A DNA stretch of 16,399 bases from an uncultured Ruminococcus sp. (GTDB lineage Bacteria; Bacillota; Clostridia; Oscillospirales; Ruminococcaceae), in the NCBI GenBank assembly GCA_946186215.1, contig CAMHMM010000014.1:1-16399 (forward strand), in the 5' to 3' direction. Under the pieces are notes generated by a model that had not been told where the DNA came from, did not search any database, and worked only from the letters and a program-made list of their open reading frames with translations. Positions 7,626 to 14,860 of the stretch are shown one piece after another (within the stretch, counting starts at the first letter, position 1; each line of letters begins with the position of its first letter). A program made the translations under genes and the position numbers.

Positions 7626-8852
7626 ATGGATACATTTGAATATCTCTACGGCGCGTGTGGTGCGCCGGATCAGCGTCTCAGATACACCTCAGCAGTGCAA
7701 GCATTTGAAAAGCAGTACGGCAAGAGCGAGGAACTTCGCATCTTTTCCGCCCCCGGCAGAACTGAAGTCTGCGGCAACCATACCGACCACAACAGAGGCT
7801 GTGTGCTGGCAGCTGCAGTAAACCTTGATGTAATAGCAGTAGTGCGCCCCGAGACCAATGGCGTGATCCGCGTCAAGTCCCTGGGCTTCCCCGAAGATGT
7901 GATAGATACCGCCGATCTTGCAGTCCGCGAAAGCGAGAAAAACACCTCTGCGGCACTTATCAGGGGCGTTGCCGCAGGCTTTGCGGAGCGCGGCCACAAT
8001 ATATGCGGATTTACCGCCTATACCACATCGAATGTGCTCAAGGGCAGCGGGCTTTCATCCTCTGCCGCTTTTGAGGTGCTCATTGGCACTATCCTTTCGG
8101 GACTGTGCAATGACGGCAGTGTTTCACCTGTCGAGATAGCGCAGATCGCACAGTATGCAGAAAACAAGTATTTCGGCAAGCCCTCCGGCCTTATGGATCA
8201 GATGGCATCCTCGGTGGGCGGATTTGTCACCATAGATTTTGCTGATACTTCCGCGCCCGTTATCGAGAGCATCCCCTTTGATATCGCAGGCTATGATCTG
8301 TGCATCGTGGACACAAGGGCTGATCACGCCAACCTCACCCCCGAATATGCAGCTATCCCCGCTGAAATGAAAGCAGTAGCGGACTTTTTCGGCAAGACCG
8401 AGCTGCGCGATATAACCAAAAAGGATATATACGACAATATCCGCACCTTGAGAAAGGAATGCGGCGACAGGGCAGTTTCAAGAGCATTCCACTTCTTTGA
8501 TGAAAACGAGCGTGTACTGCGTGCAGCCGCAGCCCTGCGCAGAAAGGATACTCAGGCCTTTCTTGATACGATAAACGAGAGCGGCAGCAGCTCCTTTAAA
8601 TATCTCCAGAATGTGTTTGCACCGGGCGATCCCCGCCTTGAAGCAGTCGTGATCGCACTCTACGCCGCACAGGATGTGCTGGCGGGCAGGGGCGCTTCAA
8701 GAGTACACGGCGGCGGCTTTGCAGGCACTATACAGGCATTCGTGCCACAGGAGCTCACAGAGCGCTTCACATCGGTAATGGAAAGCATATTCGGTGAAAG
8801 AAGCTGCTACAACCTGAGAATCCGTCCCGTAGGCGGGATCGAGATAAAATGA
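7626..8852 (+). CDS. galK: Galactokinase-family GHMP sugar kinase
   Basis: GHMP kinases of this family phosphorylate galactose at C1 (Leloir pathway). In the 408-residue product the sugar-binding signature is APGRTEVCGNHTDHNRG (42-58), with the expected catalytic Arg45. The ATP loop is LKGSGLSSSAA (138-148), the catalytic base is Asp191 in SGLMDQM, and the third motif is RVHGGGFAG (359-367). The classic GEHTDYN is GNHTDHN here, so the Glu that contacts the sugar is Asn51. I recall this variant from annotated clostridial galactokinases, but it leaves the exact substrate open. ATG 7626 is chosen because AAAAGGAG lies 6 nt upstream. The earlier in-frame ATG at 7599 would place that site inside the coding region. 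The stop overlaps the next gene by 4 nt. Confidence 0.92.
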   Translation: MDTFEYLYGACGAPDQRLRYTSAVQAFEKQYGKSEELRIFSAPGRTEVCGNHTDHNRGCVLAAAVNLDVIAVVRPETNGVIRVKSLGFPEDVIDTADLAVRESEKNTSAALIRGVAAGFAERGHNICGFTAYTTSNVLKGSGLSSSAAFEVLIGTILSGLCNDGSVSPVEIAQIAQYAENKYFGKPSGLMDQMASSVGGFVTIDFADTSAPVIESIPFDIAGYDLCIVDTRADHANLTPEYAAIPAEMKAVADFFGKTELRDITKKDIYDNIRTLRKECGDRAVSRAFHFFDENERVLRAAAALRRKDTQAFLDTINESGSSSFKYLQNVFAPGDPRLEAVVIALYAAQDVLAGRGASRVHGGGFAGTIQAFVPQELTERFTSVMESIFGERSCYNLRIRPVGGIEIK

Positions 8853-9919
8853 GAGCTGATAAAGCATTTCTGCTGTGCGCCGGCGTGATGATGCTCGCTG
8901 CCTGCTCAGGCGACACCGCATCCCATGTTCACGGGGAATATCTTCCCTATTACAGCACGCTTCTCGACAGCGATGATTCACTCGGATATATGCGTCTGCG
9001 CCGCAGTCTGCTCAAGGGCGATACTGTTGTAAAGCCCGACAGCGCTGCGGACAGCGAGCTTATCCTGCGGATAATGCAGGATGATCCGATGTTGTTCAAT
9101 ATAAGGGCGATAACCCCCGCAGAGGACGGCACCTATGAGGTAACCTACCGTCTTTCGGAAAATGACTGCTCCATGCAGTATACACAGGTCATAAACAAGG
9201 CAGCTGAGATCACCGCCGCCGCAGACGGCCTTTCCGACTATGAAAAGCTGGTATTCTTCCACGACACGATCATAGACGGGTGCATCCGCGATATGGACGG
9301 ACTGTACACGGGCACGGCCTACGACTGTCTTATCGCAGGCCGGTCGGACAGCAAGGGCTACGCTATGGCTATGGCCATGCTCTGTGAAAACGCGGGCATC
9401 GACTGCGCCTGTGTCAGCGGCACCTTCCGCGGCCGTAAATTTGTGTGGAACAAGGCCGTATGTGACGGAGTTTTCTGCAATATCGACTGTGCTGCCGATG
9501 ATGACACTGCTGATTTTCAGAAGCTTTCCTCCCACAGATATTTTATGCGTTCCGACGAAGAATTCTCCTCCACTCACGAGGAATATACATTCACCCTTTC
9601 CGACCGCACCCGTGCTGACGATGACAGCAAAAACTATTTTGCTGTAAATGACCTTGTAGCAGACAGCGTGGACAGCTTTGCCCGCATCTACATACGCGAA
9701 GGAGAAAGAGCTGTGAACAGTGAGAGCTACAATTTTGAAGTAATGTTCTCCCCTGCCTCTCTCAAATCCAATGCTGAGAACAACAAGCGGCTGTACGAAA
9801 TGGTCAACCATGAGCTGAACTTCAATATGGGTGAGCTCACCAGCAGATTTGATTATTCCAATATCAAGACCGAAGATAACTCGGATATAGTAAGATTTTA
9901 CTGCTATGGCAGAAAATGA
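8849..9919 (+). CDS. Lipoprotein with an inactive-looking transglutaminase-like domain
   Basis: The 356-residue protein starts with a lipoprotein signal (FLLCAGVMMLAAC) with lipobox LAAC, giving lipidated Cys19, so it is an outer-leaflet membrane-anchored protein. Residues 131-217 follow the transglutaminase-like fold seen in many clostridial lipoproteins: YEKLVFFHDTII, then TAYDCLIAG, then GYAMAMAMLCENAGIDC and VSG, then VWNKAV and NIDCAADD. The usual GVCxGYA nucleophile is Ser168 in SDSKGYA, and the usual HAWN His is Phe198 in FVWN. Only Asp213 of the triad remains, so it is probably a binding domain rather than an enzyme. Its ATG lies inside the galK stop (ATGA), implying translational coupling to the kinase. 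Residues 220-356 have no recognised domain. Confidence 0.85.
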   Translation: MRADKAFLLCAGVMMLAACSGDTASHVHGEYLPYYSTLLDSDDSLGYMRLRRSLLKGDTVVKPDSAADSELILRIMQDDPMLFNIRAITPAEDGTYEVTYRLSENDCSMQYTQVINKAAEITAAADGLSDYEKLVFFHDTIIDGCIRDMDGLYTGTAYDCLIAGRSDSKGYAMAMAMLCENAGIDCACVSGTFRGRKFVWNKAVCDGVFCNIDCAADDDTADFQKLSSHRYFMRSDEEFSSTHEEYTFTLSDRTRADDDSKNYFAVNDLVADSVDSFARIYIREGERAVNSESYNFEVMFSPASLKSNAENNKRLYEMVNHELNFNMGELTSRFDYSNIKTEDNSDIVRFYCYGRK

Positions 9920-10023
9920 TTGTACATATTGCACAAAAAGCGATATTTCATTTTTATATCTTATCAAATATATAAATTTTCAATACTCTGTTTTGTAAAA
10001 TTCATAGAAATTCCAATTTTCTA

Positions 10024-10052
10024 TTGACAAACTGCATCAGTAGTGGTAGAAT
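10024..10052 (+). promoter_or_regulatory. Sigma-A promoter of the c-di-GMP riboswitch transcript
   Basis: A perfect TTGACA (10024-10029), a 17-nt spacer and TAGAAT (10047-10052) place the start near 10059, at the 5' end of the riboswitch. Confidence 0.8.
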
Positions 10053-10059
10053 GTAAGTA

Positions 10060-10165
10060 TCACTAAAACAGGGCAAAACATGGGAAACCGTGTGACGCAA
10101 AGCTAAAGGGTCTTAGTGTGCTGCTTACCCGAACGAAGCAGCACAGATGACAGCCAGCTGCATCA
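10060..10165 (+). ncRNA. Cyclic di-GMP-I riboswitch (GEMM-I), apparently without a downstream gene
   Basis: The GEMM-I core is clear: ACAGGGCAAA, then the P2 hairpin CATGG-GAAA-CCGTG (10079-10092) with its GAAA tetraloop, then the diagnostic ACGCAAAGC (10095-10103). The P3 arm TGTGCTGCTT/AAGCAGCACA (10117-10126 with 10136-10145) follows, and the CAGCCAGCTGC segment (10151-10161) closes the aptamer. The same core occurs in the Vibrio cholerae Vc2 aptamer. The RNA senses the second messenger c-di-GMP and normally switches an expression platform. A terminator follows at 10204-10232, but no plus-strand protein gene follows before the tRNA, which has its own promoter. Confidence 0.9.
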
Positions 10166-10203
10166 TAGCATGACAATGCTCGTATTGTCTGCACAGGTGT
10201 TTT

Positions 10204-10232
10204 CCGCCCGGTTTTGTCCGTGCGGCTTTTTT
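10204..10232 (+). terminator. Intrinsic terminator, probable expression platform of the riboswitch
   Basis: CCGCCCGG, loop TTTTGT and CCGTGCGG form an 8-bp stem with one C/T mismatch, followed by CTTTTTT. A second small hairpin GACAAT/ATTGTC at 10172-10189 lies between aptamer and terminator and may take part in switching. Confidence 0.8.
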
Positions 10233-10286
10233 GTTCCGCTTTTAGTGATAACCATGATATCTCCCCCTTTTACTTCCTTAATTCTG

Positions 10287-10318
10287 CTGTACCGCCGCGT
10301 TCCCGCACGGCGGTACAG
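10287..10318. repeat. Perfect 11-bp hairpin downstream of the riboswitch terminator
   Basis: CTGTACCGCCG and CGGCGGTACAG flank a 10-nt loop. Only TACTTTTCT follows on the plus strand, so it is at best a second, weak terminator. A 12-bp palindrome CTGCATATGCAG (10326-10337) follows at once. No protein gene is supported from 10233 to 10401. Confidence 0.6.
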
Positions 10319-10401
10319 TACTTTTCTGCATATGCAGATCTGAAGAAGAGAAAAAAGTGAAACTCACATGAACAAAGTCGACAAATTATTTTCAAACCCT
10401 C

Positions 10402-10430
10402 TTGACAACACGATCTGTTTGTGATACAAT
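10402..10430 (+). promoter_or_regulatory. Promoter of tRNA-Arg
   Basis: A perfect TTGACA (10402-10407), a 17-nt spacer and TACAAT (10425-10430) end 14 nt before the tRNA, as expected for a stand-alone tRNA gene. Confidence 0.85.
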
Positions 10431-10444
10431 ATCTATTGTTGATT

Positions 10445-10521
10445 GCGTTGTTAGCTCAGCTGGATAGAGTGACTGGCTACGAACCAGTAGGTCAGGGGTT
10501 CGAGTCCCTTACAACGCGCCA
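10445..10521 (+). tRNA. trnR-ACG: tRNA-Arg (anticodon ACG), CCA encoded
   Basis: The 77-nt cloverleaf folds fully. The acceptor stem is GCGTTGT/ACAACGC, the D stem GCTC/GAGT, and the anticodon stem ACTGG/CCAGT with loop CTACGAA. The variable loop is AGGTC, the T stem AGGGG/CCCTT with TTCGAGT, then discriminator G and encoded CCA. The ACG anticodon, read as ICG after deamination, decodes CGU, CGC and CGA arginine codons. It has its own promoter and terminator. tRNA-Arg genes are common integration sites, but no integrase or repeated 3' end was seen here. Confidence 0.97.
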
Positions 10522-10561
10522 TATTTATTTGCTCGTTAGTTCGTTCGGGGCTATATGAGAG

Positions 10562-10592
10562 TCGGCAGGGCGTAGTACCTGCCGATTTTTTT
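10562..10592 (+). terminator. Intrinsic terminator of tRNA-Arg
   Basis: TCGGCAGG (10562-10569) and CCTGCCGA (10578-10585) form an 8-bp stem with an 8-nt loop, followed by seven T. Confidence 0.9.
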
Positions 10593-10633
10593 GCCTGATC
10601 ACCGTCTGTGATCCCGCACTATGTTAGTAAAAC

Positions 10634-10662
10634 AAAAAAATCCCCCGCTTTGAAAACGGAGG
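10634..10662 (-). terminator. Intrinsic terminator on the minus strand
   Basis: Read on the minus strand, CCTCCG (10657-10662), a 9-nt loop and CGGGGG (10642-10647) form a GC-rich stem with one T-G pair. One A then a run of seven T follows. It could end the candidate small RNA or read-through from the protease gene. Confidence 0.75.
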
Positions 10663-10762
10663 ACAAATCATGATATAGGATTATGGGGATATCTGCAAGA
10701 GCCGGGGTGAGCACTTGCAGAACATTCACCTTAAAGTGAATGCGTGACATATCAAGTCACGC
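10634..10762 (-). ncRNA. Candidate small RNA with three hairpins and an intrinsic terminator
   Basis: On the minus strand a perfect -10 box TATAAT (10767-10772) precedes, in order, hairpin GCGTGAC/GTCACGC (10742-10762), hairpin ATTCAC/GTGAAT (10724-10741), hairpin CTGCAAG/CTTGCAG (10693-10720) and the terminator at 10634-10662. The third loop exposes CACCCC and the linker carries TATCCCC, C-rich segments of the kind that pair with ribosome binding sites. No good -35 box was found. No reading frame or known RNA family was recognised. The element could instead serve as a compound transcription barrier, so the small-RNA reading is inference. Confidence 0.45.
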
Positions 10763-10909
10763 ATTTATTATATCGTTTTTATGTGATAATCATGTGAAAA
10801 TCAAGAGAAAACGCCGTGAAACGCCATCATTAATTTCTATACCGGTCTATTAAAAAATGCACTATCAGGTAAACATATATTCATTTCTGTGCCCTTACCG
10901 CACAAGTGC

Positions 10910-10938
10910 GAAGCCCGCCTCATTACGAGACGGGCTTC
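10910..10938. terminator. Strong hairpin just downstream of the HtrA gene
   Basis: GAAGCCCG (10910-10917) pairs with CGGGCTTC (10931-10938); after one mismatch, CTC/GAG extends the stem. Neither strand has a clear T run, so it may be a processing or mRNA 3'-end stabilising hairpin. A smaller hairpin CGCAC-AA-GTGCG lies beside it at 10899-10910. Nothing else is evident from 10773 to 10898. Confidence 0.5.
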
Positions 10939-10971
10939 ACGCTTATGATTAAGAGAGGAGAGAATATGGCA

Positions 10972-12369
10972 TTATTCAGTTGCTGCCTGATCATCTTCGG
11001 GAGCCGATTCAAGGCTTTCCGAGCTTGAAAGCACAAGCTCTACATCCTCATTGCCCTTTTCCCTTGCAAGGGTGATGGTCATGGTGTCGCCTATCTGCTT
11101 CTTGGATTTGATCTCCGTCAGCTCGTCCATGCTGCCAATCTCCGTGCCGTCAGCCGCAACGATAACATCGCCTGCTGCAATGCCTGCTGCCTCTGCGCCG
11201 CTGCCTGGCGTAACACTTATTACCATAACGCCCTTGTTGACGGGAAGACCGTAATATCTGCGGACTGCATCATTGATATTCGTACCTGTGATGCCGATCT
11301 GAGGCACATTGTTGGTAACATAGCCCTTGTTCATAAGGTCGCTGATTATAGGCATTACATCCGTGATGGGGATGGCAAAGCCCATGCCCTCAACGCTCGA
11401 ATCAACAAGCTTGGATGATGTTATGCCGATTATCTGACCGTAGGCATTTACAAGAGGACCGCCCGAATTTCCTGCATTGATGGGCGCATCCGTCTGGATA
11501 AGCGTGATGGAAGCCGAGCCGCCGGAAGTGAGCTCCAGACCGAGCTCTCTGTTGAGGCCTGAGACTATGCCCGAGGATGTGGAAAGGCCGAGACCGAGAG
11601 GATAGCCTATTACAACTGCTCTGTCGCCCATTTCGATCTTGTCGGAATCACCGAATTCAGCAGCGGTAAGCGTCTTGCCCTCTGTGTCTATCTTGATGAC
11701 AGCGATATCAGAGCCCGCATCCGCGCCGATTATCTCAGCCTCATACTCCTTTGTGCTGTCGTCCGAAAGAACCACAGTCACCTTGTCTGCAAGCCTTGTT
11801 ACCTTGCGGTAGGAGCCGCCGCCGAAGAAATATTTGAATATATCGTCATACCCGCCGTATCCGCCGCCGAAGGGATCATCATTGTTCCCTGCAACGAATT
11901 CCTGTGTATCATTCTGTACAACATGGGCATTGGTGATTATATATCCGTCTGTAGAAAGGACGATGCCTGTTCCTGTTCCGCCCGACTGCTGATTTCCCGT
12001 GCCGAATATGGAACGGATCGATACAACAGAGGGTGTTACCTTTTTGACGATCTGTTTTGTGGTAAGCTCGCCTGCTGCCGTGCCGCCTGCACTGAGAAGA
12101 TCGGTTACTACTCTTTCGCCGTCATCCCCTGTTGCAACTGCGGGGGGATCGTTGATGGCGGGAGTGGGTATTGCGGAATCTTCTTCAACCATCTCTGCCG
12201 TCTGATCGGAAATAAGTCTGTGCTGGAGATATGCACCGCCGAAGCCTGATGCGCCGCCTGCAATGACCGCAGCAAGAACAATGGCTACTGCTTTCCCTGC
12301 GCCGCTCTTCTTCTTGGGCTCGCGGGACTCGGGTGATATATCAACATAATTGTAATTATTTTCATACAT
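10972..12369 (-). CDS. htrA: HtrA/DegP-family membrane-anchored serine protease
   Basis: The 465-residue protein has a cytoplasmic N-terminus with a KKK stretch, one transmembrane segment at about 26-48, and an acidic, Pro-rich linker. A trypsin-like protease domain (about 105-345) and one PDZ domain (about 355-448) follow. The catalytic triad is His149 (TNAHVV), Asp221 (SDIAVIK) and Ser302 (GNSGGP). It degrades misfolded proteins outside the membrane. Between His and Asp lies a Gly/Tyr/Phe-rich loop (160-190, with GGGYGGYDD and FFGGG), an LA-loop-like insertion. GGAAG lies 8 nt before the ATG. A small hairpin AACGG/CCGTT precedes that site. No clear promoter was found, so read-through from the upstream CPBP gene, 148 nt away, is possible. 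Confidence 0.95.
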   Translation of the reverse strand: MYENNYNYVDISPESREPKKKSGAGKAVAIVLAAVIAGGASGFGGAYLQHRLISDQTAEMVEEDSAIPTPAINDPPAVATGDDGERVVTDLLSAGGTAAGELTTKQIVKKVTPSVVSIRSIFGTGNQQSGGTGTGIVLSTDGYIITNAHVVQNDTQEFVAGNNDDPFGGGYGGYDDIFKYFFGGGSYRKVTRLADKVTVVLSDDSTKEYEAEIIGADAGSDIAVIKIDTEGKTLTAAEFGDSDKIEMGDRAVVIGYPLGLGLSTSSGIVSGLNRELGLELTSGGSASITLIQTDAPINAGNSGGPLVNAYGQIIGITSSKLVDSSVEGMGFAIPITDVMPIISDLMNKGYVTNNVPQIGITGTNINDAVRRYYGLPVNKGVMVISVTPGSGAEAAGIAAGDVIVAADGTEIGSMDELTEIKSKKQIGDTMTITLAREKGNEDVELVLSSSESLESAPEDDQAATE

Positions 12370-12517
12370 AAGCCATGCTTCCTTTCGCCAACGGTATCTG
12401 CCGTTTTTCTATGTTCTTATGATACAACGCCATTGTGAAAACCGCGTGATATCCCACTGAAAAGGCAGTTAAAATAATCTGAAAGAAAGCAGGGCTATTG
12501 TGAAAGAATGTGACAGA

Positions 12518-13396
12518 TCATGCCGCAGCGGGAGTTTCCCCCTTTTCCCGCAGGATAAGCACCATAAACACCGCTCCCACGATCACAGTCGGTGCCAGAC
12601 GCAGCGAAGTTATCAGCAGAGAATTGTCCGATACTGCATCCACGGGGATATCTTTGAACATGGGGAGGAGCCACTGTATGCAGTTATTATTCACCATATG
12701 GCAGAATGCCGCAGGCATGACAGAACCCGTCTTTTTGGTGATATAGGTCAGGAATATCCCCATAAGCGTACAGAAAAAACACATTATGATTATCCCGCCG
12801 AAGGGATATCCCGCATAAACAACGCCGAAATTATGGCCGCATACAGTCAGCGGAGCGTGCCACAACCCCCATAATACACCGCCGACGATAAGTGCCGCCC
12901 ACTCGGGCATAAGCGTTTCAAGCTTCGGTACAAGATATGCCCGCCAGCCGAATTCCTCGCCGAACGCCGGTATGAACAAGACCACTGACATAGCTATGGA
13001 ATTGAGCAGGAACATCACCGTATCAAATACCGTGTCGCCGTCCACTGTGAAATATCCAATCACACCTGCCTGTACTGCCGCTATGAGCACTCCTGCCGCA
13101 GACCATATCACCGGCAGGATAAACGCCATAGCATAATAACGCCCGTTTCCCTTTATTTTCATAGTAAGGAACATAGCTTTCGTGTCAAAGCCCTCTTTTG
13201 TTATGACACGGGTCAGTATATGGGCTGTTGCGGGCAGCATCATACACATTCCGACTAAAGTAATCCCCGCAGCGGGAGTATTAATGTTCACCCAGTAATC
13301 ATTGCCCCATGCAGCAGCTGCAGCAGCAGAAATTATAATACACGGGATAAAGCTGAGAAGATAGAATATTATTATCCGCTTTACTGTTTTATTCAT
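12518..13396 (-). CDS. CPBP-family intramembrane metalloprotease
   Basis: The 292-residue, multi-pass membrane protein carries the complete CPBP (Abi/Rce1-like) signature. These are the Glu-Glu of FGEEFGWR (147-148, Arg152), His180 in LWGLWHAPL, and His233 in AAFCHMVNN. Family members cleave prenylated or peptide substrates within the membrane and are common beside bacteriocin and ABC systems. ATG 13396 is chosen: GGGGAG lies 9 nt upstream. An in-frame TTG at 13405 adds three residues but sits against the same site. The start overlaps the permease stop by 8 nt, making this the last gene of the GntR/ABC operon. It may process a substrate exported or sensed by that transporter, which is inference. 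Confidence 0.93.
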   Translation of the reverse strand: MNKTVKRIIIFYLLSFIPCIIISAAAAAAWGNDYWVNINTPAAGITLVGMCMMLPATAHILTRVITKEGFDTKAMFLTMKIKGNGRYYAMAFILPVIWSAAGVLIAAVQAGVIGYFTVDGDTVFDTVMFLLNSIAMSVVLFIPAFGEEFGWRAYLVPKLETLMPEWAALIVGGVLWGLWHAPLTVCGHNFGVVYAGYPFGGIIIMCFFCTLMGIFLTYITKKTGSVMPAAFCHMVNNNCIQWLLPMFKDIPVDAVSDNSLLITSLRLAPTVIVGAVFMVLILREKGETPAAA

Positions 13397-14123
13397 ACTC
13401 CTCAACTCCCCTCGTGTAGACCTTTACCGATATCTTATATGAAATATACAGCATTGCGCCTGCAATATACGGCAGCAGCACTATCAGGGCGATAAGCGGC
13501 TTTGATTCCACGCCGTTTTTCAGCAGGTCTATAAACCACACTATTATAGCATCCGTGTCGCCGAATATGCTCATATCACCGAAAAGTCCATACAGTCCCG
13601 CTATCGCTATAAGCCCCAGCATAACGCCCACACGGAGATTTGCCCCCCGTGATGAGCCGAAGCGGAACATAAGCGGCATATCAAGGGCGGTAAACACCGA
13701 ACACAGTACAGTTCCGGACACAACAACACCTGTGATGGAAATATCACTGTCTGTTGCCAGCATACAGATACTGTCGAAACCATAAGAAAGAAACAGATTT
13801 ACCGCACACAACAGCAGCCACAGCAGATATTTTTCCCGCACCTGCCCCTCGGCAGTGACAGGCGATGAAATGGCAAACCCTGCCCAGAGTCGGTTCTCAT
13901 CCTGTCTGAAAAATTCGGTAAAAAGAGTGTATATCATAAACAGCGGCATCATCCCGCATACCATACGCATCATAACAAGGAAGTTTTCATTTGCTTCATT
14001 TCCTGTCACTTCCTTTCCGATCATTACCGCAGCGCACATAAAGATGGAGTAAAGGAATGTAAGCAAATACATGATAATACTCTTTTTCATCAGCACACAG
14101 TCTTTATAGATAAGCTCCAGCAT
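13389..14123 (-). CDS. ABC-2 type permease (second permease of the YtrA-type operon)
   Basis: The 244-residue integral membrane protein has about six transmembrane segments. It contains the ABC2_membrane_5-like pattern FRQDENRLWAGFAISSPVT followed by VREKYLLW (about residues 72-101), typical of permeases paired with YtrB-like ATPases. The ATG shares one base with the stop of the first permease (TGATG), implying coupled translation and a heterodimeric transporter. No substrate-defining feature is visible. Related operons respond to cell-envelope antibiotics, but the substrate here cannot be read from sequence. Confidence 0.88.
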   Translation of the reverse strand: MLELIYKDCVLMKKSIIMYLLTFLYSIFMCAAVMIGKEVTGNEANENFLVMMRMVCGMMPLFMIYTLFTEFFRQDENRLWAGFAISSPVTAEGQVREKYLLWLLLCAVNLFLSYGFDSICMLATDSDISITGVVVSGTVLCSVFTALDMPLMFRFGSSRGANLRVGVMLGLIAIAGLYGLFGDMSIFGDTDAIIVWFIDLLKNGVESKPLIALIVLLPYIAGAMLYISYKISVKVYTRGVEEYE

Positions 14124-14851
14124 CAGTCAGCCCTCCTTTTGAAGAGTGCCTTCAGAACAAGGTGAGTAAGCGCGATGACCGCCGCCGCCGCAAAGGGTGC
14201 GGCAGACCCCGTTATTTCAAGATGCAGGCTTGCTATCAGGGTGTCAATATCAAGCTCGTCTTCTGTATCTGCCAGAAAAATAAATCTGATATACATAACA
14301 GCCATGACAACAGCCGCTATGATTCCCATCACAGCAAAGCCTGCCTTGTCAGACTTGAAATATTTAACGGAAATGTCGGAAACGGATTTAAGCATCACAA
14401 GACACGACACTATAAACAGAACAAGCCTGATATGAGGAAGCACTGTCCCGTAAGGGTATATCGCCCCCATAGCAACAGCGTAAATGACACCCACAGGCAG
14501 CGCCAGTGCCAGTGATGCGGCGCTGACAAGCGTTTTTGACCATGCAAATTCCTCTGCGGTCAGAGGTGTGCTTATGATATAATTATCCCATTTCTTATCT
14601 GACTGTGCGGCAACATACAAAAATATGATGCTGACAGTCATAACAAAGGAAGATTCCATAGTCACCATAAGGAACTCGGCACTGAGACGGTTATCCTCCG
14701 CCTCATACATAGGTCTGAGGTTGCCGCACCTGATGCTCAGCATGATCAGCAGCCCCGCCGCACCCATGGCAATAATAAACCACAATGTATCCGTTATGGG
14801 CTTTTTTACAACACATAAATCCCTGTAAATAAGGCTTTTTACTGCGTTCAT
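14123..14851 (-). CDS. ABC-2 type permease (first permease of the YtrA-type operon)
   Basis: The 242-residue membrane protein has about six hydrophobic segments, with the related family pattern DKKWDNYIISTPLTAEEFAWSK (about 85-106) in two parts, and a short basic C-terminus (FKRRAD). It resembles the next gene in architecture (start LIYRDLCVVKK against LIYKDCVLMKK), so the two permeases probably arose by duplication. A GAGGTGATGG site precedes the ATG, 9 nt after the ATPase stop. It should form the membrane channel with the second permease. Confidence 0.88.
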   Translation of the reverse strand: MNAVKSLIYRDLCVVKKPITDTLWFIIAMGAAGLLIMLSIRCGNLRPMYEAEDNRLSAEFLMVTMESSFVMTVSIIFLYVAAQSDKKWDNYIISTPLTAEEFAWSKTLVSAASLALALPVGVIYAVAMGAIYPYGTVLPHIRLVLFIVSCLVMLKSVSDISVKYFKSDKAGFAVMGIIAAVVMAVMYIRFIFLADTEDELDIDTLIASLHLEITGSAAPFAAAAVIALTHLVLKALFKRRAD

Positions 14852-14860
14852 ACCATCACC

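Noticed and set aside
8978..9967. 329-codon minus-strand frame opposite the lipoprotein gene
   Set aside because: It is the reverse frame of a well-supported lipoprotein gene, with no recognisable domain and no good start signal.
10116..10343. 75-codon plus-strand frame over the riboswitch and terminator
   Set aside because: It begins inside the riboswitch P3 region and runs through the terminator hairpin. It has no ribosome binding site and no protein-like pattern.
10369..10425. 18-codon frame MNKVDKLFSNPLDNTICL upstream of tRNA-Arg
   Set aside because: It overlaps the tRNA promoter. The nearest purine-rich stretch is too far from the ATG, and its transcription would need read-through past two hairpins.
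10445..10521. tRNA-Arg as an attachment site for an integrated element
   Set aside because: No integrase, no repeat of the tRNA 3' end and no phage-like genes were seen on either side.
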